A stretch of DNA of 29,281 bases from Scatomorpha merdigallinarum (GTDB lineage: Bacteria > Bacillota > Clostridia > Oscillospirales > Oscillospiraceae). Positions 7,878-15,505 of this stretch are shown in pieces. The stretch is from assembly GCA_018710885.1 (NCBI GenBank), contig DVJA01000059.1:1-29281 (forward strand), in the 5' to 3' direction. Under the pieces are notes generated by a model that was given only the letters and a program-made list of their open reading frames with translations, was not told where the DNA came from and did not search any database. Position 1 is the first letter of the stretch. Each line of letters opens with the position of its first letter. Made by a program: the position numbers and the translations under genes.

Positions 7878-8762
7878 TCAGTTCTTACGAGTCTTGGGGT
7901 CGAGTATCTCGCGGATAGCGTCGCCCAGGAGGTTGAAGCACAGCACGGTGATGAAGATGGCTATGCCCGGGAAAATGCAGTACCACCAGCTGTCGGGGAA
8001 GAAGCGCCGTCCAGTGGAAATCATAAGGCCCCATTCGGGAGTGGGCAGTTGTGCGCCCAAGCCGAGGAAGGACAGGCTGGCAACTGTGAGTATGACGCCG
8101 CCTATATCCATGGAGGCCTGCACGATGACGGGGCTGATGCAGTTCGGGATAATGTGCTTGAAGATAATCCTGGCACGCGAAGTGCCTATGGTTTCGGCGG
8201 CCTGGACAAACTTGCGCTCCTTGACGGAGATGGCCTGGCCGCGTATCAGGCGAGTATACCAGGGCCACCAGGACAGCGCTATGGCCAGGACGGCGTTATT
8301 GAGGCTGCTGCCCAGCAGTGCGACCATTGCGATAGCCAGCAGCAGGGGAGGGAAGCTCAAAAATACGTCGGTGATACGCATGATCACGTTGTCAACCCAG
8401 CCGCCAAAGCTGCCGGCGATAGCGCCGAGGGGGATGCCGATGAGCAGGGATAGGCCCACGGCGGCAAGCGCCGCAGTCAGAGAAATGCGGGCGCCGTAGA
8501 CAACGCGGCTGAAGATGTCGCGGCCGAGCTCATCCGTGCCCATCCAGTGCTCCGCACTGGGCGGCAGAAGCTGCTCATTAGTGTGTACGGCGTCATAGAA
8601 ATCCTCGGGGTACGGGACTATATAAGGGGCAAAAATAGCACCTAGAACGAGAATGACGAGTATGATAAGTGCAAAAAGGCTGAGCTTGTTCCTGGCCAGC
8701 AGGTACATGCTCTCCCTGAAGCTCCGGATACGGGGCTTCATAGTTTGAACAAAGCTATTCAT
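7878..8762 (-). CDS. peptide ABC transporter permease, DppC/OppC-like
   Basis: A 294-residue inner-membrane permease. A short cytoplasmic N-terminus leads into a first membrane segment LFALIILVILVLGAIFAPYIVPY, as in the OppC N-terminal domain, then an extracytoplasmic loop with HWMGTDELGRDIFSRVVYGAR (a family hallmark), then five further membrane segments. The EAA loop that docks on the ATPase is AAETIGTSRARIIFKHIIPN. The length is normal for the family. The start has GGGAGGGG seven bases upstream and lies 15 bases after the DppB-like stop. It forms the channel together with the preceding permease. Confidence 0.9.
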   Translation of the reverse strand: MNSFVQTMKPRIRSFRESMYLLARNKLSLFALIILVILVLGAIFAPYIVPYPEDFYDAVHTNEQLLPPSAEHWMGTDELGRDIFSRVVYGARISLTAALAAVGLSLLIGIPLGAIAGSFGGWVDNVIMRITDVFLSFPPLLLAIAMVALLGSSLNNAVLAIALSWWPWYTRLIRGQAISVKERKFVQAAETIGTSRARIIFKHIIPNCISPVIVQASMDIGGVILTVASLSFLGLGAQLPTPEWGLMISTGRRFFPDSWWYCIFPGIAIFITVLCFNLLGDAIREILDPKTRKN

Positions 8763-8777
8763 TATGCGGCCCCTCCC

Positions 8778-9788
8778 TTAAAGCCTGACTCTCGGGTCGG
8801 AAGCCACGAAAATGTCAGCAATCAGATTCAAAACTATATAGCACACAGCGCCGAAGAGCGTGACGCCTATGATGGCGTTGTAGTCGAGGGTGGTGACGGC
8901 GTTGGAGATGTAACTTCCTATGCCCGGCCACGAGAATATGGCTTCGACCAGGAAGGTGTTTGTCAGAGTATAGCCCATGGACAGGGCCACGTCGGTGGCC
9001 GTAGTGCCCACGCTGTTTTTGAGCGCGTACTTCCAGAGCATCTTGGTATCGCTCAGGCCGTAGCTGCGTCCGGCGGTTATGTAGTCCTCGCCAAGTATCT
9101 CCAGCAGCGCGCTGCGCGTCATGCGGGACACAAGGCCTATCGGATAGAGCGAAATGGTTATGCAGGGCAGCAGAATGTGACGGAATGCGTCAACAAACAG
9201 GTCAAGCTGCCCGGTGAGCAGAGTGTCTACCAGCAGCATGCCGGTTATGCTGGGGACATCGGAGAATATTGTAGCTTCAACGCTCAGGCGGCCGCCGATT
9301 GGCAGCATATTGAGAATCTTGTAAAAGATGAGCTGAAGGAACAGAGCTACCCAGAACGTGGGCAGAGAGACCGCGCCGATAGAGAAGATACGGCTACAGT
9401 GGTCTAACAGCTTGTCTTTCTTCTTTGCTGAGTATATGCCCAGCGGTATGCCAATAATTATGGCAAACAAAAAAGCCAGAATTACAAGCTCAAGCGTGGC
9501 AGGAACATAGCGCGCGAGCTCTTCCGTTACGGGCTGGTGGTTATTGAGGCTTTTGCCCAGATCACCCTGCAAAAGGTCGCCGAGGTAGATTATATATTGC
9601 TCGGGGAGTGATTTGTCCAGGCCGAGCTCAATACGAGCCTGTTCAAGCTGTTCCTCGGTGGCACGCTGACCAGCCCACCGCACCTCAGGGTTGCTGGGCA
9701 GGACGCGCGATATGAAGAAAGTGATGGTGACGACGCCCAACAGCACGAGTATGCTGCTGAGTATCCTCTTTACAATGTACTTTAACAC
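8778..9788 (-). CDS. peptide ABC transporter permease, DppB/OppB-like
   Basis: A 336-residue permease of the DppB type: N-terminal MLKYIVKRILSSILVLLGVVTITFF membrane segment, the family's RVLPSNP region, and an EAA-like loop AGRSYGLSDTKMLWKYALKN. About six membrane segments. It starts with GTG at 9788, with GAGGTG eight bases upstream; no better ATG is available. It partners the DppC-like permease encoded next. About 100 bases containing a strong hairpin separate it from the upstream binding-protein gene, so it may be expressed at a lower level than that gene. Confidence 0.9.
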   Translation of the reverse strand: MLKYIVKRILSSILVLLGVVTITFFISRVLPSNPEVRWAGQRATEEQLEQARIELGLDKSLPEQYIIYLGDLLQGDLGKSLNNHQPVTEELARYVPATLELVILAFLFAIIIGIPLGIYSAKKKDKLLDHCSRIFSIGAVSLPTFWVALFLQLIFYKILNMLPIGGRLSVEATIFSDVPSITGMLLVDTLLTGQLDLFVDAFRHILLPCITISLYPIGLVSRMTRSALLEILGEDYITAGRSYGLSDTKMLWKYALKNSVGTTATDVALSMGYTLTNTFLVEAIFSWPGIGSYISNAVTTLDYNAIIGVTLFGAVCYIVLNLIADIFVASDPRVRL

Positions 9789-9838
9789 GGGGCAGGCACC
9801 TCACTCTAGGGTCTCTTTGCGCTCAAATAAGCGCCAAG

Positions 9839-9868
9839 CAGCACTCCCGGGTTTGACCGGGAGTGCTG
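9839..9868 (-). promoter_or_regulatory. intergenic hairpin between binding protein and permease genes
   Basis: A perfect 12-bp stem (CAGCACTCCCGG/CCGGGAGTGCTG) with a 6-base loop lies 20 bases after the binding-protein stop. On the minus-strand transcript it is followed by CTTGGCGC, not a U-run, so it is not a standard terminator. Such structures often protect the 3' end of a processed upstream mRNA or cause partial termination, giving more binding protein than permease. Confidence 0.75.
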
Positions 9869-9888
9869 TAATTTTCCTGGCAGCAGAT

Positions 9889-11490
9889 TTATTCCGCTAC
9901 GGTTGTCACGTTGTAGTACTGAATGGCCTGGGAGTAGGCAGGGTTCTCGGCAACGCCCTGTATGGTGTTGCTTACGACAAAGGTGTGCATCTGGTCGTAG
10001 AGGTTGAGGACGTAGGCGTTCTCGGCAACTATCTGCTGGGCAGCTATATAGTCGGCCTCGGCGCCTTCACGGTCGGTGACGGTCTTAGAGATGGCGCTGT
10101 CGATGAGAGCGTCAAGCTCGGGATCGTTGAGGTAGGACAGGTTGTAAACTATGTTGTCCTCGCTGTGAAGCAGGCTCTGGAACCAGCTCACAGGATCGGG
10201 ATAATCAGGCCACCAGATGAACACAAAGAGGTCCTGACGGTCCTCAGGGTTAGTGTTCTGAGCCTGGGCCCACTGCTGGTCCCACTCCATGCCGCGCAGC
10301 TCGAGGTCTATACCGAGCTGACGGAGGTTGGCCTGGAATATTTGCAGCGCACTGGCGTACTCGTCATAGCTGCTTATATAGGTGACGGTGAGGGAGACGG
10401 TGGAGGGATCAACGCCGGAGAGCTCGAGATATTCAGCGGCCTTGTCCATATCGCAGGTGTACTGCATAATCTCGTCGGAGTGGCCCCACAGTCCTTCGGG
10501 AACCATGCCCACAGACTGCTGCGCGTTTCCGTTGAGAATGCTGGTGACGGTCTCCTCATAGGGGAAGGCGTAAGCCAAAGCGCGACGGAAGTCGGCGTTG
10601 TTGCAGGGGTAGGTCTGGGTGTTGAGGAACATTACTATGTTATTGAAGGTTTCAAACTGCTCGGTGTAGACGATATCGGTCTCTTCCTTGAGAGCGGCAA
10701 GGTCAGTAGCAGAGAAGTCGCCGGAAATTTGGCACTCACCGGTCTCGAGCATCTGACGGCGTGCGCTGGATTCGGGCACCTGGCGAATCATGACGTTCTT
10801 GTACTGGTCGTCAGTCCAGCCGCCGCGGTAATCCTCATAGGCCCTGAGCACTACGGTGTCGCCGCTGGCCTGAGCTATGGTGTAGGGACCGGTGCCGCCG
10901 TCGTTGCCTTCATTGAACCATTCGGTGGTCTGCTCAATGACGGAATCGCTCATGATGTAGGCAGCGTAGCCGGCGCTGGTGATGAGGTCCATGGCTGCGG
11001 GATAGCCGCAGGTGATGGTGACCTCGTAGTCGCCGGTGGCCTCAATTTTGCCACCGTTGCTCTCGAGCACGGCATCCCATATATAGGCGCCGCCCTGGCC
11101 AAGCTCCATCGTGCGGGTGATGGAGTTGACGACCTGCTGGGAAGTCATCTGAGTGCCGTCGTGGAAGGTGACGTCATCGCGCAGCTGGAAGACCCAGACG
11201 GTACCGTCATCATTGCTGCTCCACTCGGTGGCCAGCAGAGGATCGACTTCGCCGGTTTCCGGGTTGTAGCGGGTCAGAGTCTCATAGACATTCTGCAGCA
11301 CCATGATACCGTTGGAGTATTCAGTGCTCGGGTCGAGCGTTATGTAGGGCTCGGTGTTGGTGGTGTGATAAAGAATCTTGTTGTCGGCGGGACTGGCAGA
11401 AGCAGTCGTGCCGTCGCCGGAACTTTCGCCGCAGGCAGCTAGGCAGAACACCATGGCCAGCGCAAGCACAAGGCTGAGCAGTTTCTTCAT
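9889..11490 (-). CDS. peptide/nickel-type ABC transporter substrate-binding lipoprotein (family 5)
   Basis: A 533-residue extracytoplasmic solute-binding lipoprotein of the DppA/OppA family. The start at 11490 gives a clean lipoprotein signal, MKKLLSLVLALAMVFCLAAC, with lipobox Cys20, followed by a short Ser/Gly/Thr/Ala-rich linker. AGGAGA is placed well upstream. Family 5 features include YNPETGEVDPLLATEWSSNDDGTVWVFQLRDDVTFHDGT and the late domain-II region LELRGMEWDQQWAQ. A longer in-frame start at 11571 would include the promoter and bury the signal peptide, so it is rejected. It is the first gene of the operon, with a sigma-A-like promoter about 50 bases upstream. Specificity (peptide, modified peptide or other) is not visible. 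Confidence 0.92.
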   Translation of the reverse strand: MKKLLSLVLALAMVFCLAACGESSGDGTTASASPADNKILYHTTNTEPYITLDPSTEYSNGIMVLQNVYETLTRYNPETGEVDPLLATEWSSNDDGTVWVFQLRDDVTFHDGTQMTSQQVVNSITRTMELGQGGAYIWDAVLESNGGKIEATGDYEVTITCGYPAAMDLITSAGYAAYIMSDSVIEQTTEWFNEGNDGGTGPYTIAQASGDTVVLRAYEDYRGGWTDDQYKNVMIRQVPESSARRQMLETGECQISGDFSATDLAALKEETDIVYTEQFETFNNIVMFLNTQTYPCNNADFRRALAYAFPYEETVTSILNGNAQQSVGMVPEGLWGHSDEIMQYTCDMDKAAEYLELSGVDPSTVSLTVTYISSYDEYASALQIFQANLRQLGIDLELRGMEWDQQWAQAQNTNPEDRQDLFVFIWWPDYPDPVSWFQSLLHSEDNIVYNLSYLNDPELDALIDSAISKTVTDREGAEADYIAAQQIVAENAYVLNLYDQMHTFVVSNTIQGVAENPAYSQAIQYYNVTTVAE

Positions 11491-11542
11491 TTCGTTTTCT
11501 CCTAACTTATCTGAAGTCTTACCCTGACGGTAATTCGATATA

Positions 11543-11571
11543 ATTATACAATTTTGAATAAAGTTGTGCAA
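11543..11571 (-). promoter_or_regulatory. sigma-A-like promoter of the peptide-import operon
   Basis: On the minus strand TTGCAC (11571-11566) is followed after 17 bases by a perfect TATAAT (11548-11543). Initiation near 11536 would leave a leader of about 45 bases, too short for a large riboswitch. A palindrome CAAGT-T-ACTTG at 11569-11579 overlaps the -35 box and is a candidate repressor site. Confidence 0.7.
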
Positions 11572-11801
11572 GTTACTTGACAGCTAATTTTAACATAGAT
11601 TTAGCAAAGCATTTGGCATAATTGACGAAAAGAGCGCGTGCCACTCCAAAAAAGTTACACCTTCATATAAAGACTTGCACACTGTCAAAGCCCAAAAGGC
11701 TAAGCACAGTGTAAAGTAGATACAGAAGGCGCACGAAAAGGTGTAAAAAGGAAAATATTCATTGAAAACTGAATATATACATTTTGCGAGCTGCAATATA
11801 C

Positions 11802-11834
11802 AAAAGCGCCCGTGCCGGAATGGGCGCGGGCGCT
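11802..11834 (-). terminator. intrinsic terminator of the transketolase/ilvD operon
   Basis: On the minus strand a GC-rich stem starts AGCGCCCG and closes CGGGCGCT, extends inward past one mismatch to about 12 pairs, and is followed by a short U4 tract. It lies about 15 bases after the stop of the ketopantoate-reductase-like gene. Confidence 0.8.
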
Positions 11835-11848
11835 TCAAATGGAGGTGC

Positions 11849-12805
11849 TTATTTGAGGTACTGCTTGTCGTAATTGCCCTGGATGGCCTTCACCATGACG
11901 GTTAGGACATCGTTGACGGGAGTGGGAATGCCGAACTGCTTGCCGTACTCACAGAGTTTGCCGTTGAGAACGTCTATCTCAGTCTGGCGGTAGTTGAAGA
12001 GCATATCCTGGGCCATGGACGGGTAGTAGTCGCCCATGTTGTCGATGAAGTTCTTCAGGTGGGTGTTCTCAAACTCGACGGGGTCGAAGGGAACGCCCTT
12101 GGCAGTGGCGATGGCGCAGGCCTCGCGCACGACGCCGCGGTAGAGCTCCATGCCCCAGGGATCTTCGGCGACCTGGTAGATCTTCAGACGGAGCAGGGCG
12201 CAGACGGTGTTGACGGTGCAATTGATGATGACTTTCTTCCAGATGTTAGGACGGTCATCCTCGTTGAACTCGGCGCGGCAGCCGCCGGCGTTGAAGAGCT
12301 CCTGGAGGTGCTTTCCGGCAGCGTCGGTCAGCGGGCCGTTTTCAATGGCGCCGAAGTGGACGAGCGTGCCCTCAACCTCGGTGCTCACGCAGCAGCCGGG
12401 GCCCTGCAGGGCGGTGCCCAGAGCGCCGGAGCCGACGAGAATACGGTTGCCGGGGAAGTACTTGAGCAGGATGTCGTCGTTACCCAGGCCATTTATCAGG
12501 GAGCAGACGACGGTGTTGTCGCCGATGCAGGGCATGGCCGTCTGGACGGCGCCGTCAAGCTGTGTGGCCTTGGTGATGAAGATGACGATATCCATGGTGC
12601 CGATGTTGTCGGCGTTGTAGGCGGTCTTGAAGCCGTCGAGGTGGTACTTGGTGTCGGGGTAGATAATGAAGTCCAGACCGTCCTTCGCTATCTTGTCCAT
12701 GTGCTCCTTGTACATATCGACGAGCGTTATATCGGCGCCGCCCTTCCTGAGATAGCCGGCGAAGACGCTGCCAGCAGCGCCGCAGCCTACCAATGCAATT
12801 TTCAT
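11849..12805 (-). CDS. ketopantoate reductase-family protein (2-dehydropantoate 2-reductase-like)
   Basis: A 318-residue NAD(P)-dependent reductase. The N-terminal Rossmann motif is MKIALVGCGAAGSVFAG. The C-terminal helical domain has the family hallmarks NIWKKVIINCTVN, with the catalytic Lys region, and YPSMAQDMLFNYRQTEID, with the S-M-x-Q-D and T-E-I-D pattern. Family members reduce 2-dehydropantoate to pantoate, but many ApbA/PanE paralogues in catabolic operons act on other 2-oxo acids. Here it is the last gene of an operon with an IlvD-type dehydratase and a split transketolase. IlvD makes 2-oxo-isovalerate, the precursor of ketopantoate, so a pantothenate role is possible, but so is sugar-acid metabolism. 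I leave the gene symbol blank for that reason. It is 48 bases after the dehydratase stop, with AGGGG upstream. Confidence 0.85.
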   Translation of the reverse strand: MKIALVGCGAAGSVFAGYLRKGGADITLVDMYKEHMDKIAKDGLDFIIYPDTKYHLDGFKTAYNADNIGTMDIVIFITKATQLDGAVQTAMPCIGDNTVVCSLINGLGNDDILLKYFPGNRILVGSGALGTALQGPGCCVSTEVEGTLVHFGAIENGPLTDAAGKHLQELFNAGGCRAEFNEDDRPNIWKKVIINCTVNTVCALLRLKIYQVAEDPWGMELYRGVVREACAIATAKGVPFDPVEFENTHLKNFIDNMGDYYPSMAQDMLFNYRQTEIDVLNGKLCEYGKQFGIPTPVNDVLTVMVKAIQGNYDKQYLK

Positions 12806-12853
12806 GATAAGTCAATCCCCTCTATTAAATTCTGTATCTTCCCGCCGTGAGGC

Positions 12854-14542
12854 TCAGAAAGCGCCTTCGCAGTAGGTGGTGGTCACAGCGCCGGTGGCGG
12901 CAGAGGACACACTGTTGCAGTACTTGACCAGGTAGCCGGACTTGACCTTGAGCGGCGGGCGCTTCCACTCGGCCTGACGCTTGGCGAGGGTCTCGTCGTC
13001 TACATTGAGGTTGATGGTGCGGTTGGGGATATCGACGGTGATGGTGTCGCCATCCTCAATGACCGCGAACACGCCGCCCTCCATGGCCTCCGGAGAGACG
13101 TGGCCGATGGCCGCGCCGCGGGTGGCGCCGGAGAAACGTCCGTCAGTCAGCAGGGAGACGGTCTCGCCGAGGCCCTTGCCGACGATGGCGGCGGTGGGAG
13201 AGAGCATCTCACGCATGCCGGGGCCGCCCTTCGGGCCCTCGCACTTGATGACGACCATGTCGCCCGGGACAATCTTGCCGTCGAGTATGGCCTGGGTGGC
13301 GTCCTCCATGTAGTTGAAGACACGGGCGCGGCCGGTGTGCTTCATCATCTTCTCGGCGACGGCAGCGGCTTTTACGACGCAGCCCATGGGGGCGAGGTTG
13401 CCGAACAGAACGGCCAGGCCGCCCTGAGCGCTGTAAGGATCGTCGATGTGACGGATGACGGTGTAGTCGCGCACGTCATGGCCGGGCAGAAGCTCGCCGA
13501 GAGTCTTGCCGGCGACGGTCATGCAGCCGGTGTCGAGCATGCCTTCCTTTTTGTTGAGCTCGTTCATGACGGCGTAGATACCGCCGGCACGATAGAGGTC
13601 ATCCATGTGGTGATGGCCGTTCGGGCTGATGTGGCAGAGGTTCGGGGTGGTCTTGCTTATCTCGTCGAAGGTCTTGAGCGGCAGAGGAATGCCGAGCTCG
13701 TTGGCAATGGCGGGCAGGTGCAGGGTGGTGTTGGTGGAACCGGCGATGGCCATGTCAACGTGGATGGCGTTGGCGAAAGCAGCCTCGGTCATGATGTCGC
13801 GCGGACGCAGGTTTTCCTCCACCATCTTGACGGCGCGCATGCCGGCACGCTTGGCCAGACCCAGACGCTCGCCGTAGTAGGAGGGGATGGTGCCGTTGCC
13901 GGGCAGGGCCATACCCAGAGCCTCGGCCAGGCAGTTCATGGAGTTAGCGGTGAACATGCCGGAGCAGGAGCCGCAGCCCGGGCAGCAGTGCTGGGTGAGC
14001 TCTTCCTGCTCTTCGGGGGTCATGTCGCCGTTGTGGACCTTGCCGACGGTCTCAATACACGCGCTGTAGTCGGAGACTTCGCCGCGGTAGTGGCCGGTGG
14101 GCATCGGACCGCCGCTGATGACGATGGAGGGCACGTTCAGCCTGGCCGCAGCCATCAGGGCGCCGGGGACGGTTTTGTCGCAGCTGACGACGAGCACCAG
14201 ACCGTCGAGAGCGTGGGCCATGGTCATGGACTCTATGCTGTCGGCTATCAGCTCACGGCTGGGCAGGGGGTACATCATGCCCTTGTGGGCCATGGTGATG
14301 CCGTCGCAGATAGCGATGGCGGGGAACTCGACGGGGACGCCGCCGGCCATCAGCACGCCCTGCTTCGCCGCGTCGGCGATGCCGCGCAGATGGAAGTGAC
14401 CGGGGACTATCTCGTTGAAGGTGTTGACAACGCCGATGAGGGGCTTCCTGCCGATGTTCTCAGGCAGGTGGCCGGTGGCGTACAGAAGGCTGCGGGCGTC
14501 GGCGTGTTCTACGCCGCAATATATCTTTTCGCTGTTGAGCAT
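12854..14542 (-). CDS. ilvD: dihydroxy-acid dehydratase (IlvD/Edd family)
   Basis: A 562-residue iron-sulfur dehydratase. IlvD converts 2,3-dihydroxy-isovalerate or -methylvalerate to the 2-oxo acid in valine/isoleucine synthesis. Visible signatures are IVPGHFHLR, AICDGITMAHKGMMYPLPSRELIADSIE (broken at Cys79-Asp80), SCDKTVPGALMA (Cys121) and the classic cluster CCPGCGSCSGMFTANSMN (Cys187-Cys193). The VPGHxHLR form matches the E. coli-type enzyme rather than the PCNxHL form of sugar-acid dehydratases, which favours a true IlvD activity. The length is typical. The operon context, with a split transketolase and a 2-oxo-acid reductase but without ilvBNC, is unusual for amino-acid synthesis, so a related catabolic substrate remains possible. 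AAGGAG at the end of the transketolase gene serves as its ribosome site. Confidence 0.88.
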   Translation of the reverse strand: MLNSEKIYCGVEHADARSLLYATGHLPENIGRKPLIGVVNTFNEIVPGHFHLRGIADAAKQGVLMAGGVPVEFPAIAICDGITMAHKGMMYPLPSRELIADSIESMTMAHALDGLVLVVSCDKTVPGALMAAARLNVPSIVISGGPMPTGHYRGEVSDYSACIETVGKVHNGDMTPEEQEELTQHCCPGCGSCSGMFTANSMNCLAEALGMALPGNGTIPSYYGERLGLAKRAGMRAVKMVEENLRPRDIMTEAAFANAIHVDMAIAGSTNTTLHLPAIANELGIPLPLKTFDEISKTTPNLCHISPNGHHHMDDLYRAGGIYAVMNELNKKEGMLDTGCMTVAGKTLGELLPGHDVRDYTVIRHIDDPYSAQGGLAVLFGNLAPMGCVVKAAAVAEKMMKHTGRARVFNYMEDATQAILDGKIVPGDMVVIKCEGPKGGPGMREMLSPTAAIVGKGLGETVSLLTDGRFSGATRGAAIGHVSPEAMEGGVFAVIEDGDTITVDIPNRTINLNVDDETLAKRQAEWKRPPLKVKSGYLVKYCNSVSSAATGAVTTTYCEGAF

Positions 14543-14549
14543 TTGCTTA

Positions 14550-15491
14550 TTACTCCTTTACCATGGCGTCCTTGGCGGCGTCAACTATGTCCTGGACGGA
14601 CAGGCCGTAGGCGTCGAGCAGTTCGGCGGCCTTGCCGCTGCGCGGATAGACGTCCCTCAGGCCGAGACGGCGCACCTTGCTGGGGTGGAAGTGGCAGGCA
14701 ACTTCGCAGATGGCGCTGGACATGCCGCCGTAGAAGTTGTGGTCCTCAACGGCCACGGCGCAGTTGGTGCGGCGCAGCACGTCGGCCACACCGGCGCTGT
14801 CCAGGGGCTTGATGGTGGAGACGTCCACGAGAACGCCGTTCACACCTTCGTTGTGGAGCTGCTCAAGGGCCTCAATGGCGCGGTTCATAATGAAGCCGGT
14901 GGCGAAGATGGCCACGTCGTTGCCATAGCTCTTGACCTCACGGATCTTGCCAAACTCGAAGGGGGTGCCTTCGGGGAAGACTTCGGGCTCGCGGCCGCTG
15001 CCCAGACGCAGGTAGACGGGACCGTCAACTTCCATCATGGCCTTAGCGGCGAGATAAGCCTGCTGCGCGTCGGCGGGGCAGATTATCTTCACGCCGGGCA
15101 TGCTGCGCATGATGCCGACATCTTCGTAGAACTGGTGGGTGACACCCTCGCGCTCGCCGCCGAGCATACCGCCGTTGAGGCCGATCAGCTTGACGTTCAG
15201 GCCGGGGTAGGCGACGAAAGTGCGGATCATCTCGCAGGCCCTCATGGTGAGGAAGCCGGCGTAGGAGACGACGATGGGCTTCATACCGGTGGTGGCGAGG
15301 CCGGCCGCTATATCGACGGCGTCCTGCTCGGCTATACCGACTTCGATGACGCGGTCGGGGAACTCTTCGCGGAACTTGGTGGCCCTGGCGGCGGCAACTG
15401 CGTCGGGGGAGATTATAACTATCTTCTCATCCTGGCGGGCAAGCTCCTGAATGGCCTGCATCGCGGCTTCACGTGTGCTCTTAGTAGTCAT
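14550..15491 (-). CDS. transketolase, C-terminal subunit
   Basis: A 313-residue protein corresponding to the pyrimidine-binding and C-terminal domains of transketolase. It carries the catalytic Glu in VGIAEQ (Glu55), the SYAGFLTMRACEMIR helix, GEREGVTHQFYEDVG and GPVYLRLGSGREPE. Split transketolases of this kind are common in Firmicutes and archaea and act with the N-terminal subunit encoded just upstream. The ATG at 15491 is chosen because GAGGAGG lies nine bases before it; a GTG at 15509 would start inside that site. The upstream stop (15506) is 14 bases away, so translation is probably coupled. With its partner it would transfer two-carbon ketol units between sugar phosphates. The specific sugar is not shown. 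Confidence 0.92.
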   Translation of the reverse strand: MTTKSTREAAMQAIQELARQDEKIVIISPDAVAAARATKFREEFPDRVIEVGIAEQDAVDIAAGLATTGMKPIVVSYAGFLTMRACEMIRTFVAYPGLNVKLIGLNGGMLGGEREGVTHQFYEDVGIMRSMPGVKIICPADAQQAYLAAKAMMEVDGPVYLRLGSGREPEVFPEGTPFEFGKIREVKSYGNDVAIFATGFIMNRAIEALEQLHNEGVNGVLVDVSTIKPLDSAGVADVLRRTNCAVAVEDHNFYGGMSSAICEVACHFHPSKVRRLGLRDVYPRSGKAAELLDAYGLSVQDIVDAAKDAMVKE

Positions 15492-15505
15492 TTCGCTGCG
15501 CCTCC

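Larger units (their letters stand above)
11491..11848. other. intergenic region upstream of the peptide operon
   Basis: This 358-base region holds the terminator of the preceding operon (11802-11834) and the peptide-operon promoter (11543-11571). Between them is a nested inverted repeat: outer ACACTGT/ACAGTGT at 11679-11685 and 11706-11712, inner AGCC/GGCT at 11689-11701. The 9-mer ACTTGCACA occurs on the plus strand at 11673-11681 and on the minus strand at 11573-11565, where it overlaps the -35 box. I see no coding gene. Confidence 0.55.

Noticed and set aside
9691..11442. Long plus-strand open frame (583 codons) opposite the peptide-binding-protein gene
   Set aside because: It is the antisense shadow of a GC-rich gene with a clear signal peptide and family match; the plus-strand frame has no ribosome site and a low-complexity Val/Gly/Leu-rich composition.
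11590..11838. 82-codon minus-strand open frame
   Set aside because: It runs through the intrinsic terminator of the upstream operon, has no ribosome site and resembles no family.
12854..14542. IlvD apparently missing its first cluster cysteine (VPGH instead of PCN)
   Set aside because: The E. coli-type IlvD also has VPGHxHLR; the change marks the subfamily rather than a defect.
13100..14812. Long plus-strand open frame (570 codons) opposite ilvD
   Set aside because: Antisense shadow; its protein is Gly/Ala/Val/His-rich without domains, and ilvD on the other strand is unmistakable.
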